64,000 bases of DNA from Flavobacteriaceae bacterium (GCA_021648265.1 JAKITD010000008.1:1-64000); one strand, 5' to 3'. Positions 1 through 7,190 are shown, counted from the first letter of the stretch. Program-made: numbers and translations. Notes: generated from the letters alone by a model not told the origin.

Positions 1-1
1 T

Positions 2-97
2 CAAAAATATGTGGAAGACCACATGAATATGCTACAAGAAAATCAAGGTAGAGTTAAGAAATATTTTCAACACAACGATATTAAATACGCTGCATAA
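2..97 (+). CDS. 3' end of an unidentified reading frame, cut by the window edge
   Basis: An open frame enters from the left edge and stops with TAA at 95-97. It encodes about 31 charged and aromatic residues ending in HNDIKYAA. I do not recognise the family. It meets, on the opposite strand, a TPR gene whose homology-like sequence stops abruptly at about 130, so I infer it is the tail of an inserted gene, perhaps a transposase or recombinase. The upstream sequence would decide this. Confidence 0.35.
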   Translation, partial: QKYVEDHMNMLQENQGRVKKYFQHNDIKYAA

Positions 98-491
98 TGG
101 TTACGGTAAATAAACGTCGGGTTAATAACATATTAATATGTCCTAAAGTACCTTCTGGGTTTTTAGTAATATTATAATTTTTTAAGCCTTTTCGTATTTC
201 TTGTTTTGCTTTATTAAAATCACCTTTCATATAATAAGAAACGCATATAGCAAATTGAATGGGATAAATAGAGTCAAATTTTATTCTTTCTGAAACAAGT
301 AATGCTTCATTCAAATACTTTAATACAGAATCCGAAGGGATCGTTAATTCCGAAATATCTAAATAAGTTTCAATCTTTTCTCGATCGGTTTCTTGGGAAA
401 GGCGTTGTCTTAATTCTTTAAAAGAAGGATTTTGTTGCCCGAAAATTGGAAGTATTGCAAAAAAGCAGCATATATAAATAAACCGATTCAT
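81..491 (-). pseudogene. Secreted TPR-type protein, N-terminal fragment
   Basis: The frame starts with a signal peptide (about residues 1-19, ending FGQQ). Helical, TPR-like sequence follows to about residue 120, for example the stretch MKGDFNKAKQEIRKGLKNY. Proteins of this layout in Bacteroidota usually continue as sensor kinases or LuxR-type regulators with many TPRs. Here the frame stops after 136 residues, and its last 16 or so residues (RRLFTVTIMQRI at the end) do not look like TPR. That tail overlaps the end of the opposite-strand frame at 2-97. I read this as a gene truncated by an insertion, with the junction between about 97 and 135. It is unlikely to be functional. Confidence 0.6.
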
Positions 492-691
492 TAGTTGATG
501 GTTTTATTAATTACAATAGTAATCTATAAATCTACAACAATCAATTGCAAGTGAAAATACAGGTGTTTGTAATGAAAATAAAGTGTTTTTTAATGAAAAT
601 CACTTTGCATCTTCTGTAAGATAGTAGAAATAACAAACTAATCTTCTTCAAAACCCTACCAAGTTAAAAATCTGTTTTCCTCCAACTAAAC

Positions 692-768
692 ACTCTTCCC
701 GTACTCCTTCGTATCTAGTCCGTGTCTACTTCGTGTTAACTCCATATTAACTCCGTGTCAGTTCGGGT
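692..768. repeat. Degenerate 11-bp tandem repeat, about 6-7 units
   Basis: Successive 11-mers can be laid out as actccttcgta (703), tctagtccgtg (714), tctacttcgtg (725), ttaactccata (736), ttaactccgtg (747) and tcagttcgggt (758). A weaker unit begins at 692. The rough consensus is TnnACTCCGTG. The array lies in the otherwise empty 380-bp space between the truncated TPR gene and the thioredoxin gene, where I see no coding potential. Confidence 0.55.
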
Positions 769-810
769 CAAATCATCTTAACATTTTTTATGATTTTTAT
801 TTCATCAAAA

Positions 811-843
811 ACAAAAAAAAAGCAGCTAACTTTCGTTAACTGC
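811..843 (-). terminator. Rho-independent terminator of the thioredoxin gene
   Basis: On the minus strand the arms GCAGTTAAC and GTTAGCTGC (one mismatch, short loop) occupy 822-843. They are followed by a run of eight or more T (811-821). The structure lies about 30 bases beyond the thioredoxin stop codon. Confidence 0.75.
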
Positions 844-871
844 TTTTAGCTCTTTCTTTTTCAAAAAAAGG

Positions 872-1225
872 TTAAATCAATTCTTTTTCAATAACATTTT
901 TCAAGGCATCTTTTGGTAATGCACCTGCTTGCATTATAGGTTGTTTATCCATTGGGATAAATAACATAGATGGTATAGATCTAATCTGAAAAACAGACGA
1001 TAATTCGCGTTCTACCTCCGTATCTACTTTATAAATAGTTACCTGATCTTTATAATCGTTAGATAAATCTTCTAAAATTGGAGCCACCATTTTACACGGT
1101 CCACACCAATCTGCATAAAAATCGATGATGGCAGGTTTATCACCTTTAAATTTCCATTCTTTTTCTGTTGTATAATCAAAAACCTCGTTCTTGAATTGCT
1201 CTGCTGTTAACTTTACTGTTGGCAT
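872..1225 (-). CDS. trxA: Thioredoxin family protein
   Basis: This 117-residue protein has a single thioredoxin fold. The redox motif WCGPC is at residues 40-44 and the cis-proline loop SIPSM follows about 45 residues later. There is no signal peptide, so it should act in the cytoplasm as a general protein disulfide reductase served by thioredoxin reductase. The length is slightly above the usual 105-110 residues because of an N-terminal extension. The gene stands alone, with a -7 element upstream and a hairpin terminator downstream. Several thioredoxins usually coexist in these genomes, so calling it the main TrxA is an inference. Confidence 0.9.
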   Translation of the reverse strand: MPTVKLTAEQFKNEVFDYTTEKEWKFKGDKPAIIDFYADWCGPCKMVAPILEDLSNDYKDQVTIYKVDTEVERELSSVFQIRSIPSMLFIPMDKQPIMQAGALPKDALKNVIEKELI

Positions 1226-1247
1226 AATATATAAATTTAATTCTCTG

Positions 1248-1255
1248 CAAAATTA
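1248..1255 (-). promoter_or_regulatory. Putative -7 element TAATTTTG for the thioredoxin gene
   Basis: TAATTTTG matches the Bacteroidota TAnnTTTG consensus and lies 22 bases upstream of the ATG. A TTTG is found 26 bases further upstream, which is longer than the usual 17-23, so the -33 box is doubtful. Confidence 0.4.
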
Positions 1256-1347
1256 CAGAAACAAATACCTGCTCACAGTAACAAAAGTCACTAAGTGGGG
1301 TAACATTTGTTACTTTACCGAAAGGTATTAATAACAAAGAATTAACT

Positions 1348-1355
1348 TATCTTTG
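1348..1355 (+). promoter_or_regulatory. -7 element TATCTTTG abutting a start codon
   Basis: TATCTTTG is a perfect TAnnTTTG match and ends one base before the ATG at 1357. Transcription would start at or just inside the first codons, giving a leaderless message. I see no convincing -33 TTG at the right distance. Confidence 0.45.
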
Positions 1356-1356
1356 A

Positions 1357-2223
1357 ATGATGAAAAGAACCTACAGTCAACATTGGGAAGATTACGAATT
1401 AATCGATGCCGGAAACAACAAAAAGTTAGAGCGTTGGGGAAGTATCATCACCATTCGTCCAGATAGAAATGCCTACTTCACTCCTGTTTTATCTGAAAAG
1501 GAATGGCAACAAAAAGCACAGTATGAGTTTGTAGAAGCAACTACCAATACAGGAACTTGGGTATCCTTAAAAAAAGAATTTCCGATTGCTGAAAACGAAG
1601 AAATTACGAAATGGCAAATCACCTATAAAGAATGTGTTTTTAATCTAAAACTTACTAAATTTAAACATGTGGGCGTTTTCCCAGAACAACAAACCAACTG
1701 GGAATTTATTAAAAATCGAATCCAAAAAGACGGGAAATTCTTAAATCTTTTTGCTTATACTGGTGGAGCTTCCTTAATCGCAAATACTAAGGGAGCCGAT
1801 GTTTATCATTGCGATTCAGTGAAACAGATTATTAGTTGGGCAAAATTGAATATGGAAAGTTCTGGTCAAGACGGAATCCATTGGGTGTTGGACGATGCTT
1901 TAAAATTTGCTTCAAAAGAAGTAAAAAGAGGGAAAAAGTACGACGGAATTATTATGGATCCGCCAGCCTTTGGGATTGGAGCCAAAAAAGAACGTTGGAA
2001 AATTGAAACCAAATTCCCGGAGTTAGTAAAAGTTGCAAGTGAATTATTAAGCGATAAAGGTTTTTTAATCATCAATACCTATTCACCTAAATTAAAAGAA
2101 GAAGTAATAAGAAATACGGTTCAAAAATACTTTCCGAAGAAAAATATTGAAATTAAAAAGCTTTCAATAAAAACTACTTCTGGAAAAATTTTGGAATATG
2201 GGGAACTGACTAGGGTTAGTTAA
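1357..2223 (+). CDS. RlmI/RlmK-like SAM-dependent rRNA methyltransferase
   Basis: This 288-residue protein has a Rossmann methyltransferase core. The SAM-binding motif I (NLFAYTGGAS) is at residues 130-139, an acidic motif II (HCDS) is near 151, DDA is near 179, and the catalytic-type motif DPPAFG is at 201-206. The arrangement matches the catalytic domain of 23S rRNA cytosine-5 or guanine methyltransferases such as RlmI and RlmK/L. The N-terminal PUA domain is absent, so the exact nucleotide target cannot be stated. Two ATG codons stand in tandem at 1357 and 1360. The TATCTTTG element just before them supports this region as the start but does not separate the two. The gene stands alone. Confidence 0.8.
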   Translation: MMKRTYSQHWEDYELIDAGNNKKLERWGSIITIRPDRNAYFTPVLSEKEWQQKAQYEFVEATTNTGTWVSLKKEFPIAENEEITKWQITYKECVFNLKLTKFKHVGVFPEQQTNWEFIKNRIQKDGKFLNLFAYTGGASLIANTKGADVYHCDSVKQIISWAKLNMESSGQDGIHWVLDDALKFASKEVKRGKKYDGIIMDPPAFGIGAKKERWKIETKFPELVKVASELLSDKGFLIINTYSPKLKEEVIRNTVQKYFPKKNIEIKKLSIKTTSGKILEYGELTRVS

Positions 2224-2227
2224 TGCT

Positions 2228-2262
2228 CAGTTGGCAGTCTTCAGTAATCAGTAAGCAGTTTG
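2228..2262. repeat. Heptamer repeat CAGTnnn, five units
   Basis: Five consecutive heptamers begin with CAGT: cagttgg, cagtctt, cagtaat, cagtaag and cagtttg. They start a few bases after the methyltransferase stop codon. A related, less regular, reverse-orientation set occurs at 43584-43619. Confidence 0.7.
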
Positions 2263-2295
2263 CTTAATTCAACACATTAGATTAATTATAGTTCT

Positions 2296-2327
2296 GTCAT
2301 TGCGAGCCCCAAAGGCGAAACAATCTC
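2296..2327. repeat. GTCATTGCGAG...CAATCTC interspersed repeat
   Basis: The 32-base sequence starts GTCATTGCGAG and ends GAAACAATCTC. It matches a short interspersed element I know from many Bacteroidota intergenic regions. Only one copy is present in this window, so the identification rests on recall. Confidence 0.5.
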
Positions 2328-2375
2328 TTAAAACATTCTAAATGTCCATTTAAACTAATTCGTGGTAATTAGTGA

Positions 2376-2391
2376 TCCCGAGACTTCGGGA
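2376..2391. repeat. Short palindrome TCCCGA-N4-TCGGGA
   Basis: The six-base arms TCCCGA and TCGGGA flank GACT. The same arms flank GGCA inside the MITE-like element (3553-3568). A decayed relative is at 23613-23630. This is a REP-like palindrome type common in Bacteroidota spacers. Confidence 0.55.
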
Positions 2392-2463
2392 GTGTCTATC
2401 TTTACACATTTTAGTTAAAACCAGTGTAATTTGTATCTCAAAAAACCATTATCTTCGTGTTCG

Positions 2464-2937
2464 ATGAAAGCAGCCTCACTCAAAGAAGTCAAATCAGAAT
2501 TAAGCCATAAAACTCATAACGAACTTATGGAGCTTTGCCTCCGACTATCTCGTTTTAAGAAAGAAAATAAAGAGTTACTTAGTTATTTACTTTTCGAAAA
2601 CTCCAACGAAGAAGCCTATATAGAAAGTATAAAATCGGCAATGGATTTAGAATTTGAAGCCATCAATACCGATAGTTATTTTTATATGCGAAAGACAATC
2701 CGTAAGATTTTACGACTTATAAAAAAATACATTCGCTATTCTCAAAATAAAGAAACCGAAGTGGAACTCCTCCTCTATTTTGCAAATAAACTAAAGGAAT
2801 TTAATCCATCTATTTTTGAAAGTAAAGCATTAGAGAATCTATATTTTAGGAATATCGATTTTATAAAAAAGAAAGTGTGTTTGTTGCATGAAGATTTACA
2901 GTATGATTATCGACTGGAGATTGAGGAATTGGAGTGA
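2464..2937 (+). CDS. Conserved protein of unknown function
   Basis: The protein has 157 residues and is predicted to be mostly helical, rich in Lys, Glu and Leu, with no signal peptide or membrane segment. I recognise no domain. I chose the ATG at 2464 rather than the in-frame TTG at 2431, because a TAnnTTTG-like sequence (TATCTTCG, 2449-2456) lies between them and would be inside the gene otherwise. The gene is flanked by repeats on the left and by an IS element that begins 23 bases after its stop. It may be a small soluble helical protein, but the sequence gives no hint of a partner. Confidence 0.6.
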   Translation: MKAASLKEVKSELSHKTHNELMELCLRLSRFKKENKELLSYLLFENSNEEAYIESIKSAMDLEFEAINTDSYFYMRKTIRKILRLIKKYIRYSQNKETEVELLLYFANKLKEFNPSIFESKALENLYFRNIDFIKKKVCLLHEDLQYDYRLEIEELE

Positions 2938-2962
2938 AGATAATCGAAGTTGAAGTTTAGGG

Positions 2963-4154
2963 TTATGTTCCTAAATAATGTGGAATATTCAATTTTTCAT
3001 AATTCTTTTCAATATCCCTGTATTGGTTAATAGTCTTAATGTTTGCCATTATAATATTTGCAAACTCTTTTATAGGTTCTAATGATTTTTTTACCTTTTG
3101 AATAAAAATAAACCAATTTAAATATTGTAAAAGGTATTTTGTAGCAACACCATAAAAAGGTTTAATCCATCTTTCATAGCGATTATCAAGTGAGTTTACA
3201 TGTTGTACGTGACAACACTTACTCTTTACGTGTTGCCTAGATGCTACAAAAGTGTGGCGCTCTAATTCTTTATTCTTTGCCCATAAAATTATAGACGGAT
3301 GAGAGTCCGAACATAAAACATTGTCATTACTTATAAATGAACCTATGGCTTTTTCAACACTATCTGCATCTATTCTACCCATTTTCGCAATCTTCATTAA
3401 AGGATTTCCTTTCCTATCAGTCGCAACCATCACAGAGATTTTGTCATTACTAATTCCTCGTTTTGTTTGTCTGTCGCTAGGTCTTTTATATACTCAATGG
3501 ATTTAGCTTTTCGGGAATTTTGACGAATTTATTTTTTTCTTTATCGAGGTAATCCCGAGGCATCGGGATCAAGCATAGCCTTAGTTACGGTTTAAAATTT
3601 TAACGATGATAAAGGGAAAAAGAAAGAGTGAAAAACCCGAAAAGCTATGTGTATTGAGTATATGCCTTTCTATCTAACTTACGACTTCCTTTTTCATTTA
3701 TCTTAAATTGTTTATCATCACATTCAACAATTCCAACAAAAGAATTACCGTTAACCATTGACAATGCTGATAAAATTTTATGCCGCCAATCAAAAATTGT
3801 ATTTGTGCTTACTTTTAATTTTTTCGCTGCTTTCCTTATAGATATACTCTCCAATGTAAGTTCAATATATTCTTGGAATTTATCAACTTTCTTTATTCCA
3901 GATATTGCCGTACCCGTAAAGTCATTAAACGTCTTACTACATTGTTTGCATTTATATCTTTTACGACCTTTATAAATGCCATGACCGTAAATATCATCTG
4001 TATGGCAATGTGGACAATGAACTTTTTGATTCTCATTGATTTTTGAACGCACTTTATGTAATTGAGGTGTTTCTCCTAATTCCTTTTTCAAAATAACTAA
4101 AAGATCTTTTCTCTCTTGATCTGCTAATTCATCTATGATTAATTGTAAATCCAT
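2963..4154 (-). pseudogene. IS1595-type transposase, split by a MITE-like insertion
   Basis: The N-terminal part (3660-4154) begins MDLQLIIDEL and carries a zinc ribbon (CPHC...CKQC, about residues 47-76) and a helix-turn-helix (KVSTNTIFDWRHKIL). It also has the start of the DDE domain (GIVECDDKQF). The C-terminal part (2963-3487) continues the same protein with SVMVATDRKGNP, the second acidic site in LCSDSHPSI, and the family signature HVQHVNS...GVATKYLLQYLNWF. Deleting 3492-3659 plus one ATAT copy rejoins the two frames as KAY-KRPSDRQ. Apart from the insertion the two halves are open, so the interruption is probably recent. Confidence 0.85.
3492..3659. mobile_element. MITE-like element, 168 bp, inside the IS1595 transposase gene
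   Basis: The first 24 bases (actcaatggatttagctttt...) and the reverse complement of the last 24 agree at 20 positions, all the way to TAGCTTTTCGGG. Weaker pairing continues inward to CTTTATC. The element is flanked by ATAT on both sides (3488-3491 and 3660-3663). Excising the element with one copy restores the transposase frame. An alternative boundary is TACTCAAT...ATTGAGTA with a TA duplication. The element contains no gene. It holds a palindrome ATCCCGA-GGCA-TCGGGAT (3552-3569) and a 23-base core (3571-3593) that recurs in the element at 32654-32813. Confidence 0.8.
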
Positions 4155-4268
4155 AATATTGCTAATTTATACAAAAATAGTAAAATTCTACATTATTTCG
4201 CAACACAACCAAAAAATATGAGTTTGCCTTGATTGATTTGTATGTTCGATGATCGTTATTGATGTAAA

Positions 4269-4293
4269 TGTCATACTGAGCGGAGTCGAAGTA
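4269..4293. repeat. TGTCATACTGAGCGGAGTCG-type interspersed repeat
   Basis: The 25-base stretch TGTCATACTGAGCGGAGTCG plus AAGTA matches a repeat type that I recall from many Bacteroidota spacers. It is present once here, in the 298-bp space between the IS1595 element and rlmF. That space also holds a palindrome and no gene. Confidence 0.5.
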
Positions 4294-4325
4294 CAATCAA
4301 AAACAAATCACAAATACAATTATAT

Positions 4326-4351
4326 CTGCAAGGTTTTAAAAAACCTTGCAG
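4326..4351. repeat. Palindrome CTGCAAGGTTTT/AAAACCTTGCAG
   Basis: Perfect 12-base arms flank a 2-base loop. A second copy with one mismatch is at 45694-45720. The long arms would form a stable hairpin in RNA. The element is not next to a stop codon here and has no T-run, so it is a dispersed repeat rather than a terminator. Confidence 0.7.
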
Positions 4352-4508
4352 GAAATCGTGATACTTTTAAACTTAAAACAAAATCCGTGATAATTAGCGT
4401 AATATGTGTCGTAATAACCTTTGCAAATCTCTGCGTAACAACTAATATCCACAATTCATTCAAATAGTATTTAAAAGCCCTAAATTTGCTACCTAAACCA
4501 ATTTTATT

Positions 4509-5384
4509 TTGCATTCAAAAAACATCCACAATCAATCCTACAATTTTGAAGAATTAATTGCAGTTACTCCAAAGTTGAAATCATTTGTGTTTACTAACGA
4601 ACACGATACACAAACCATCGATTTTTCTAATAGTAAAGCAGTTTTACAACTTAACAAAGCGTTATTAAAGCATCATTATGCCATTGAAAACTGGGGAATT
4701 CCTACTCATTATTTATGTCCTCCAATTCCTGGGAGAGCAGACTATCTACATTATATAAACGATTTACTTATTGAAGATAATAAGACAACCAAAATAAAAG
4801 GATTGGATATTGGTGTAGGTGCCAACTGTATTTACCCAATACTTGCAGCACAAATTTTTAATTGGAAAATGGTAGGTTCGGATATTGATGAAAGTGCCAT
4901 TATTTCTGCAAATAGAAATGTAGAAGCTTCCGAAAGTTTAAAAGATAAAATTGAAATCCGTCATCAAGAAAAAAATGCCAATATTTTTGAAGGAATTATA
5001 AAGGAAGGAGAATACTTTCATTTTACGGTGTGTAATCCACCTTTTCATTCATCTGAAGAAGAAGCTACTAAAGGAACCCTTCGGAAATTACGAAACCTTC
5101 AAAATGAAAATCTACCCTACCAAACTAAAAAGGAAATAGTTTTAAACTTTGGCGGACAAGCAAATGAGCTTTGGTGCAACGGTGGTGAAGCATTGTTTTT
5201 AAAACGAATGATAAAACAAAGCGTCGAATTTAAAACACAAGTTGGTTGGTTTACATGTTTGGTTTCAAAAAAAGAAAACCTTCAGAAAATAAAAAAACAA
5301 CTCCATAAATTAAAAGCTACGCACCAAACAATTCCTATGTCGCAAGGCAATAAGAAAAGTAGGTTTATTGCCTGGAAGTTTTAG
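4509..5384 (+). CDS. rlmF: 23S rRNA (adenine(1618)-N6)-methyltransferase
   Basis: RlmF methylates N6 of A1618 in 23S rRNA using SAM. The 291-residue protein has the SAM-binding motif GLDIGVGANCIYP (about 98-110), an acidic motif II (GSDIDESAI, about 123-131) and the N6-adenine catalytic motif NPPFHSS (176-182). The family N-terminus normally reads MHPKNKHxxxYDF. Here HSKNIHNQSYNF follows immediately after a TTG codon, and an in-frame stop lies only five codons upstream, so TTG at 4509 is almost certainly the start. The gene is isolated between mobile elements. Confidence 0.92.
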   Translation: MHSKNIHNQSYNFEELIAVTPKLKSFVFTNEHDTQTIDFSNSKAVLQLNKALLKHHYAIENWGIPTHYLCPPIPGRADYLHYINDLLIEDNKTTKIKGLDIGVGANCIYPILAAQIFNWKMVGSDIDESAIISANRNVEASESLKDKIEIRHQEKNANIFEGIIKEGEYFHFTVCNPPFHSSEEEATKGTLRKLRNLQNENLPYQTKKEIVLNFGGQANELWCNGGEALFLKRMIKQSVEFKTQVGWFTCLVSKKENLQKIKKQLHKLKATHQTIPMSQGNKKSRFIAWKF

Positions 5385-5433
5385 TATTCTATTAATAACA
5401 GTAATTTTGTTTTCAGATTAGTTAAGCTATACT

Positions 5434-5630
5434 ATGAAAAAGATTATTTATTTATCATTATTCTTAGTTACATTTTTTAGTACAAGCACAAGATCTTTCT
5501 AAAATATATGAGCGAGTAAACCCTGCCGTAGTAGAAATTATTACTGAAGAAAAAATTATAATATCAAACGGAGTTGATACAAAAGCAGGAACCGCTACTG
5601 GTTTAGGGTCTGGATTTATGATTTCAGATC
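5434..5630 (+). pseudogene. Trypsin-like (DegP/HtrA-type) serine protease, N-terminal remnant
   Basis: A signal peptide (MKKIIYLSLFLVTF) is followed after a run of six T at 5473-5478 by the frame VQAQDLSKIYERVNPAVVEI. It continues to the typical protease start GLGSGFMIS. Removing one T from the run joins the two as one secreted protein, so there is a single-base frameshift. The gene then breaks off at about 5630, where an IS4-type element begins. The catalytic His, Asp and Ser would lie in the missing part. The remnant cannot be functional. Confidence 0.7.
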
Positions 5631-6045
5631 AATCCCGTCCTAAACGTTGTGAAAATTAACAAAAAAAGAGAAAGAATTTAACGTATCTCAAATTATCTTT
5701 GAGTTGCAAGCAAAAAACACTTTCTCTTATGTCAAAAATAACACTATTTGGTCAAATTATTCAAAAACTAGACCGTTCAATTTTTAAAATACTTGTTAAA
5801 AATCATCAGACCGATAAACATCAAAAAGGATTTGATAGTTGGTCACATTTAACTTAAATGCTTTTTTGCCATTTTGCAAAAAGTCAATCTTTGCGAGATA
5901 TCAGTAATGGATTACGTTCTGCAACAGGAGATTTAAATCAGAAATGTACATCCACCAACAAAATCAAATTTAAGCTATCAGAACAAGCATAGGAACTGGG
6001 AGCTGTTTAGAGATTACTATTATGCCCTAAAAACATTTAGGACAG
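5631..6045 (+). mobile_element. IS4-family (DUF4372) element, left part only, with a broken transposase
   Basis: A transposase start at 5729 reads MSKITLFGQIIQKLDRSIFK and continues with DKHQKGFDSWSHLT, a TAA stop, then MLFCHFAKSQSLRDISNGLR in the same frame. This is the N-terminal DUF4372 region of IS4-type transposases. A frameshift near 5940 leads to PTKSNLSYQNKHRNWELFRD, the start of the DDE domain. The frame is lost at about 6041, where the IS200-type element begins. The element therefore carries a nonsense mutation, a frameshift and a 3' truncation. The likely left terminus is the sequence tcctaaacgttg near 5637. Confidence 0.75.
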
Positions 6046-6083
6046 CAACAAGGATACCTCGGAGGCTTGCCTCGTTAAATTTC

Positions 6084-6114
6084 ACTATTTTGTGACTCGA
6101 TGTCACAAAATAGT
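6084..6114 (+). promoter_or_regulatory. Perfect hairpin spanning the tnpA start codon
   Basis: ACTATTTTGTGAC and GTCACAAAATAGT form a perfect 13-bp inverted repeat with loop TCGAT. The ATG at 6100-6102 starts in the loop and ends in the 3' arm. In IS200 a 5' stem-loop is known to block tnpA translation. I infer a similar brake here. Confidence 0.6.
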
Positions 6115-6558
6115 AAGTATATTCATAAGAGTCATAATGTTACAGTTTTGCTGTATCATATTGTAAGTAGTGCAAGATATCGTAGAGTAGTTTTTACAGA
6201 ATCAGTAGATTTAGTTTTGGTAAAAGTCTGTGAAGAGATAGAGAAGCGTTACGAGATTAGCTTTTTGGAGATAGGAACAGATGACGACCACATTCATTTT
6301 TTGGTACAAAGTGTTCCTTCTTATAGTGTAACAAAAATCGTAAGGATGATAAGAAGTTTAATAGCCCGAGAAGTTTTTAAAGAGTGTCCTGAGGTAAAGA
6401 AACAATTATGGGGAGGAGAATTTTGGGGTAAAGGCTACTTTGTGAATACAGTAGGTCAGCATGGCACAGAAAAATTAATAGCAAAATATGTAAAGAATCA
6501 AGGAGTAGAGAAAAAGTATAAAAAATTAAAAACTAATTATCAACTTAAATTGTTCTAG
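6100..6558 (+). CDS. tnpA: IS200/IS605-type Y1 transposase TnpA
   Basis: This single-domain HUH-type transposase of 152 residues cuts single-stranded DNA through a covalent tyrosine link. The metal-binding HUH motif is in DDHIHFLVQ (about residues 62-70). The nucleophile tyrosine is expected in the helix around GKGYFVNTVG (about 111-120). The frame is full length and has no internal stop, so the enzyme could be active. It lies between the two hairpin ends of its own element. The start codon is buried in a hairpin, which suggests low translation. Confidence 0.9.
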   Translation: MSQNSKYIHKSHNVTVLLYHIVSSARYRRVVFTESVDLVLVKVCEEIEKRYEISFLEIGTDDDHIHFLVQSVPSYSVTKIVRMIRSLIAREVFKECPEVKKQLWGGEFWGKGYFVNTVGQHGTEKLIAKYVKNQGVEKKYKKLKTNYQLKLF

Positions 6559-6744
6559 TAAACAATGCCTCTGGGCTTGCCCCGAAGTAGTTTACTATAA
6601 TTATGAAGAGATAAATCGATTCTTAAAAATTATTCTCATTTAACACAACGATTTTTAAAGCTTTAAGCACAAAAAAACTCAATATAAAATTAATCGTACT
6701 AATTAGTTTTTTTTAGAAGCTAATCTAAGAAATTATATTCTTGC

Positions 6745-7185
6745 TTAAGATGTCCGCTTCAACATTCTATAGTTATAATTTGGATAAACACTACGTTTAG
6801 CAAATCGGTTAAGTTTATTGCTATTAATCATTTTAATATACACTTGTTTTGTAACACCAAAGTATTCGTAAGTGGATCCATCTAGAAAGCTAATTTCTAA
6901 CAATAATCCTTTATGTTGATAATCTACAATATTTGAATTTGTGATAGTTTCTGTATAAACGCTTAAATTGGATTCTTTTGTTTCTGGTGCAATACTTACT
7001 AAAAAATGATAGCCATCAATTACCTTACGGCTAATAATCTCTGCTTCTTCCTGTAAAGGATCTCCGTTTTGAAACTTATCTGGATGCCATTCTTTTACCA
7101 AGTTACGGTAACTCTTTTTCAAAGTCTTTAATTCGATTTCCTTTTCTATTCCAAAGAGTTTTTTGTATTCATTTATACGCTTCAT
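6745..7185 (-). CDS. J-domain protein with C-terminal KTSC domain
   Basis: The 146-residue protein begins with a J-domain (about residues 1-65) that has the HPD motif at 34-36 (EWHPDKF). It would stimulate the ATPase of a DnaK-type chaperone. The C-terminal part (about 88-146) reads YEYFGVTKQVYIKM...YPNYNYRMLKR, which fits the small KTSC domain, thought to bind RNA or protein. There is no Gly/Phe linker and no zinc-finger region, so this is a class III J-protein and not DnaJ. It is the only gene in its transcription unit. Confidence 0.75.
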   Translation of the reverse strand: MKRINEYKKLFGIEKEIELKTLKKSYRNLVKEWHPDKFQNGDPLQEEAEIISRKVIDGYHFLVSIAPETKESNLSVYTETITNSNIVDYQHKGLLLEISFLDGSTYEYFGVTKQVYIKMINSNKLNRFAKRSVYPNYNYRMLKRTS

Positions 7186-7190
7186 ATCAC

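Larger units (their letters stand above)
2961..4210 (-). mobile_element. IS1595-family (ISXO2-like) insertion sequence, interrupted
   Basis: Imperfect terminal inverted repeats of 23 bases mark the ends. The left end is ggttatgttcctaaataatg... (2961-2983). The reverse complement of the right end (4188-4210) is ggttgtgttgcgaaataatg.... Nineteen of the 23 bases match. The transposase stop codon lies inside the left repeat. Removing the nested 168-bp element and its 4-bp duplication leaves about 1.08 kb, a plausible size for this family. I find no 8-bp target duplication at the flanks, so the insertion is old or one flank has changed. The copy is dead in cis because its transposase is split. Confidence 0.8.
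6058..6598 (+). mobile_element. IS200/IS605-type element, about 0.54 kb
   Basis: The element has one tnpA gene and no tnpB. Subterminal imperfect hairpins with a shared GCTTGC centre mark both sides: GGAGGCTTGCCTC at the left (6061-6073) and GGGCTTGCCCC at the right (6573-6583). The right hairpin is enclosed by a further stem, AGTAAAC (6558-6564) with GTTTACT (6591-6597). Hairpins of this kind are the sites recognised by the Y1 transposase. Exact cleavage positions cannot be fixed without an empty site. The element sits at the broken end of the IS4 remnant. Confidence 0.75.

Noticed and set aside
4320-4514. Minus-strand open frame over the spacer before rlmF
   Set aside because: It reads through a palindromic repeat and the TTG start region of rlmF and shows no protein-like composition.
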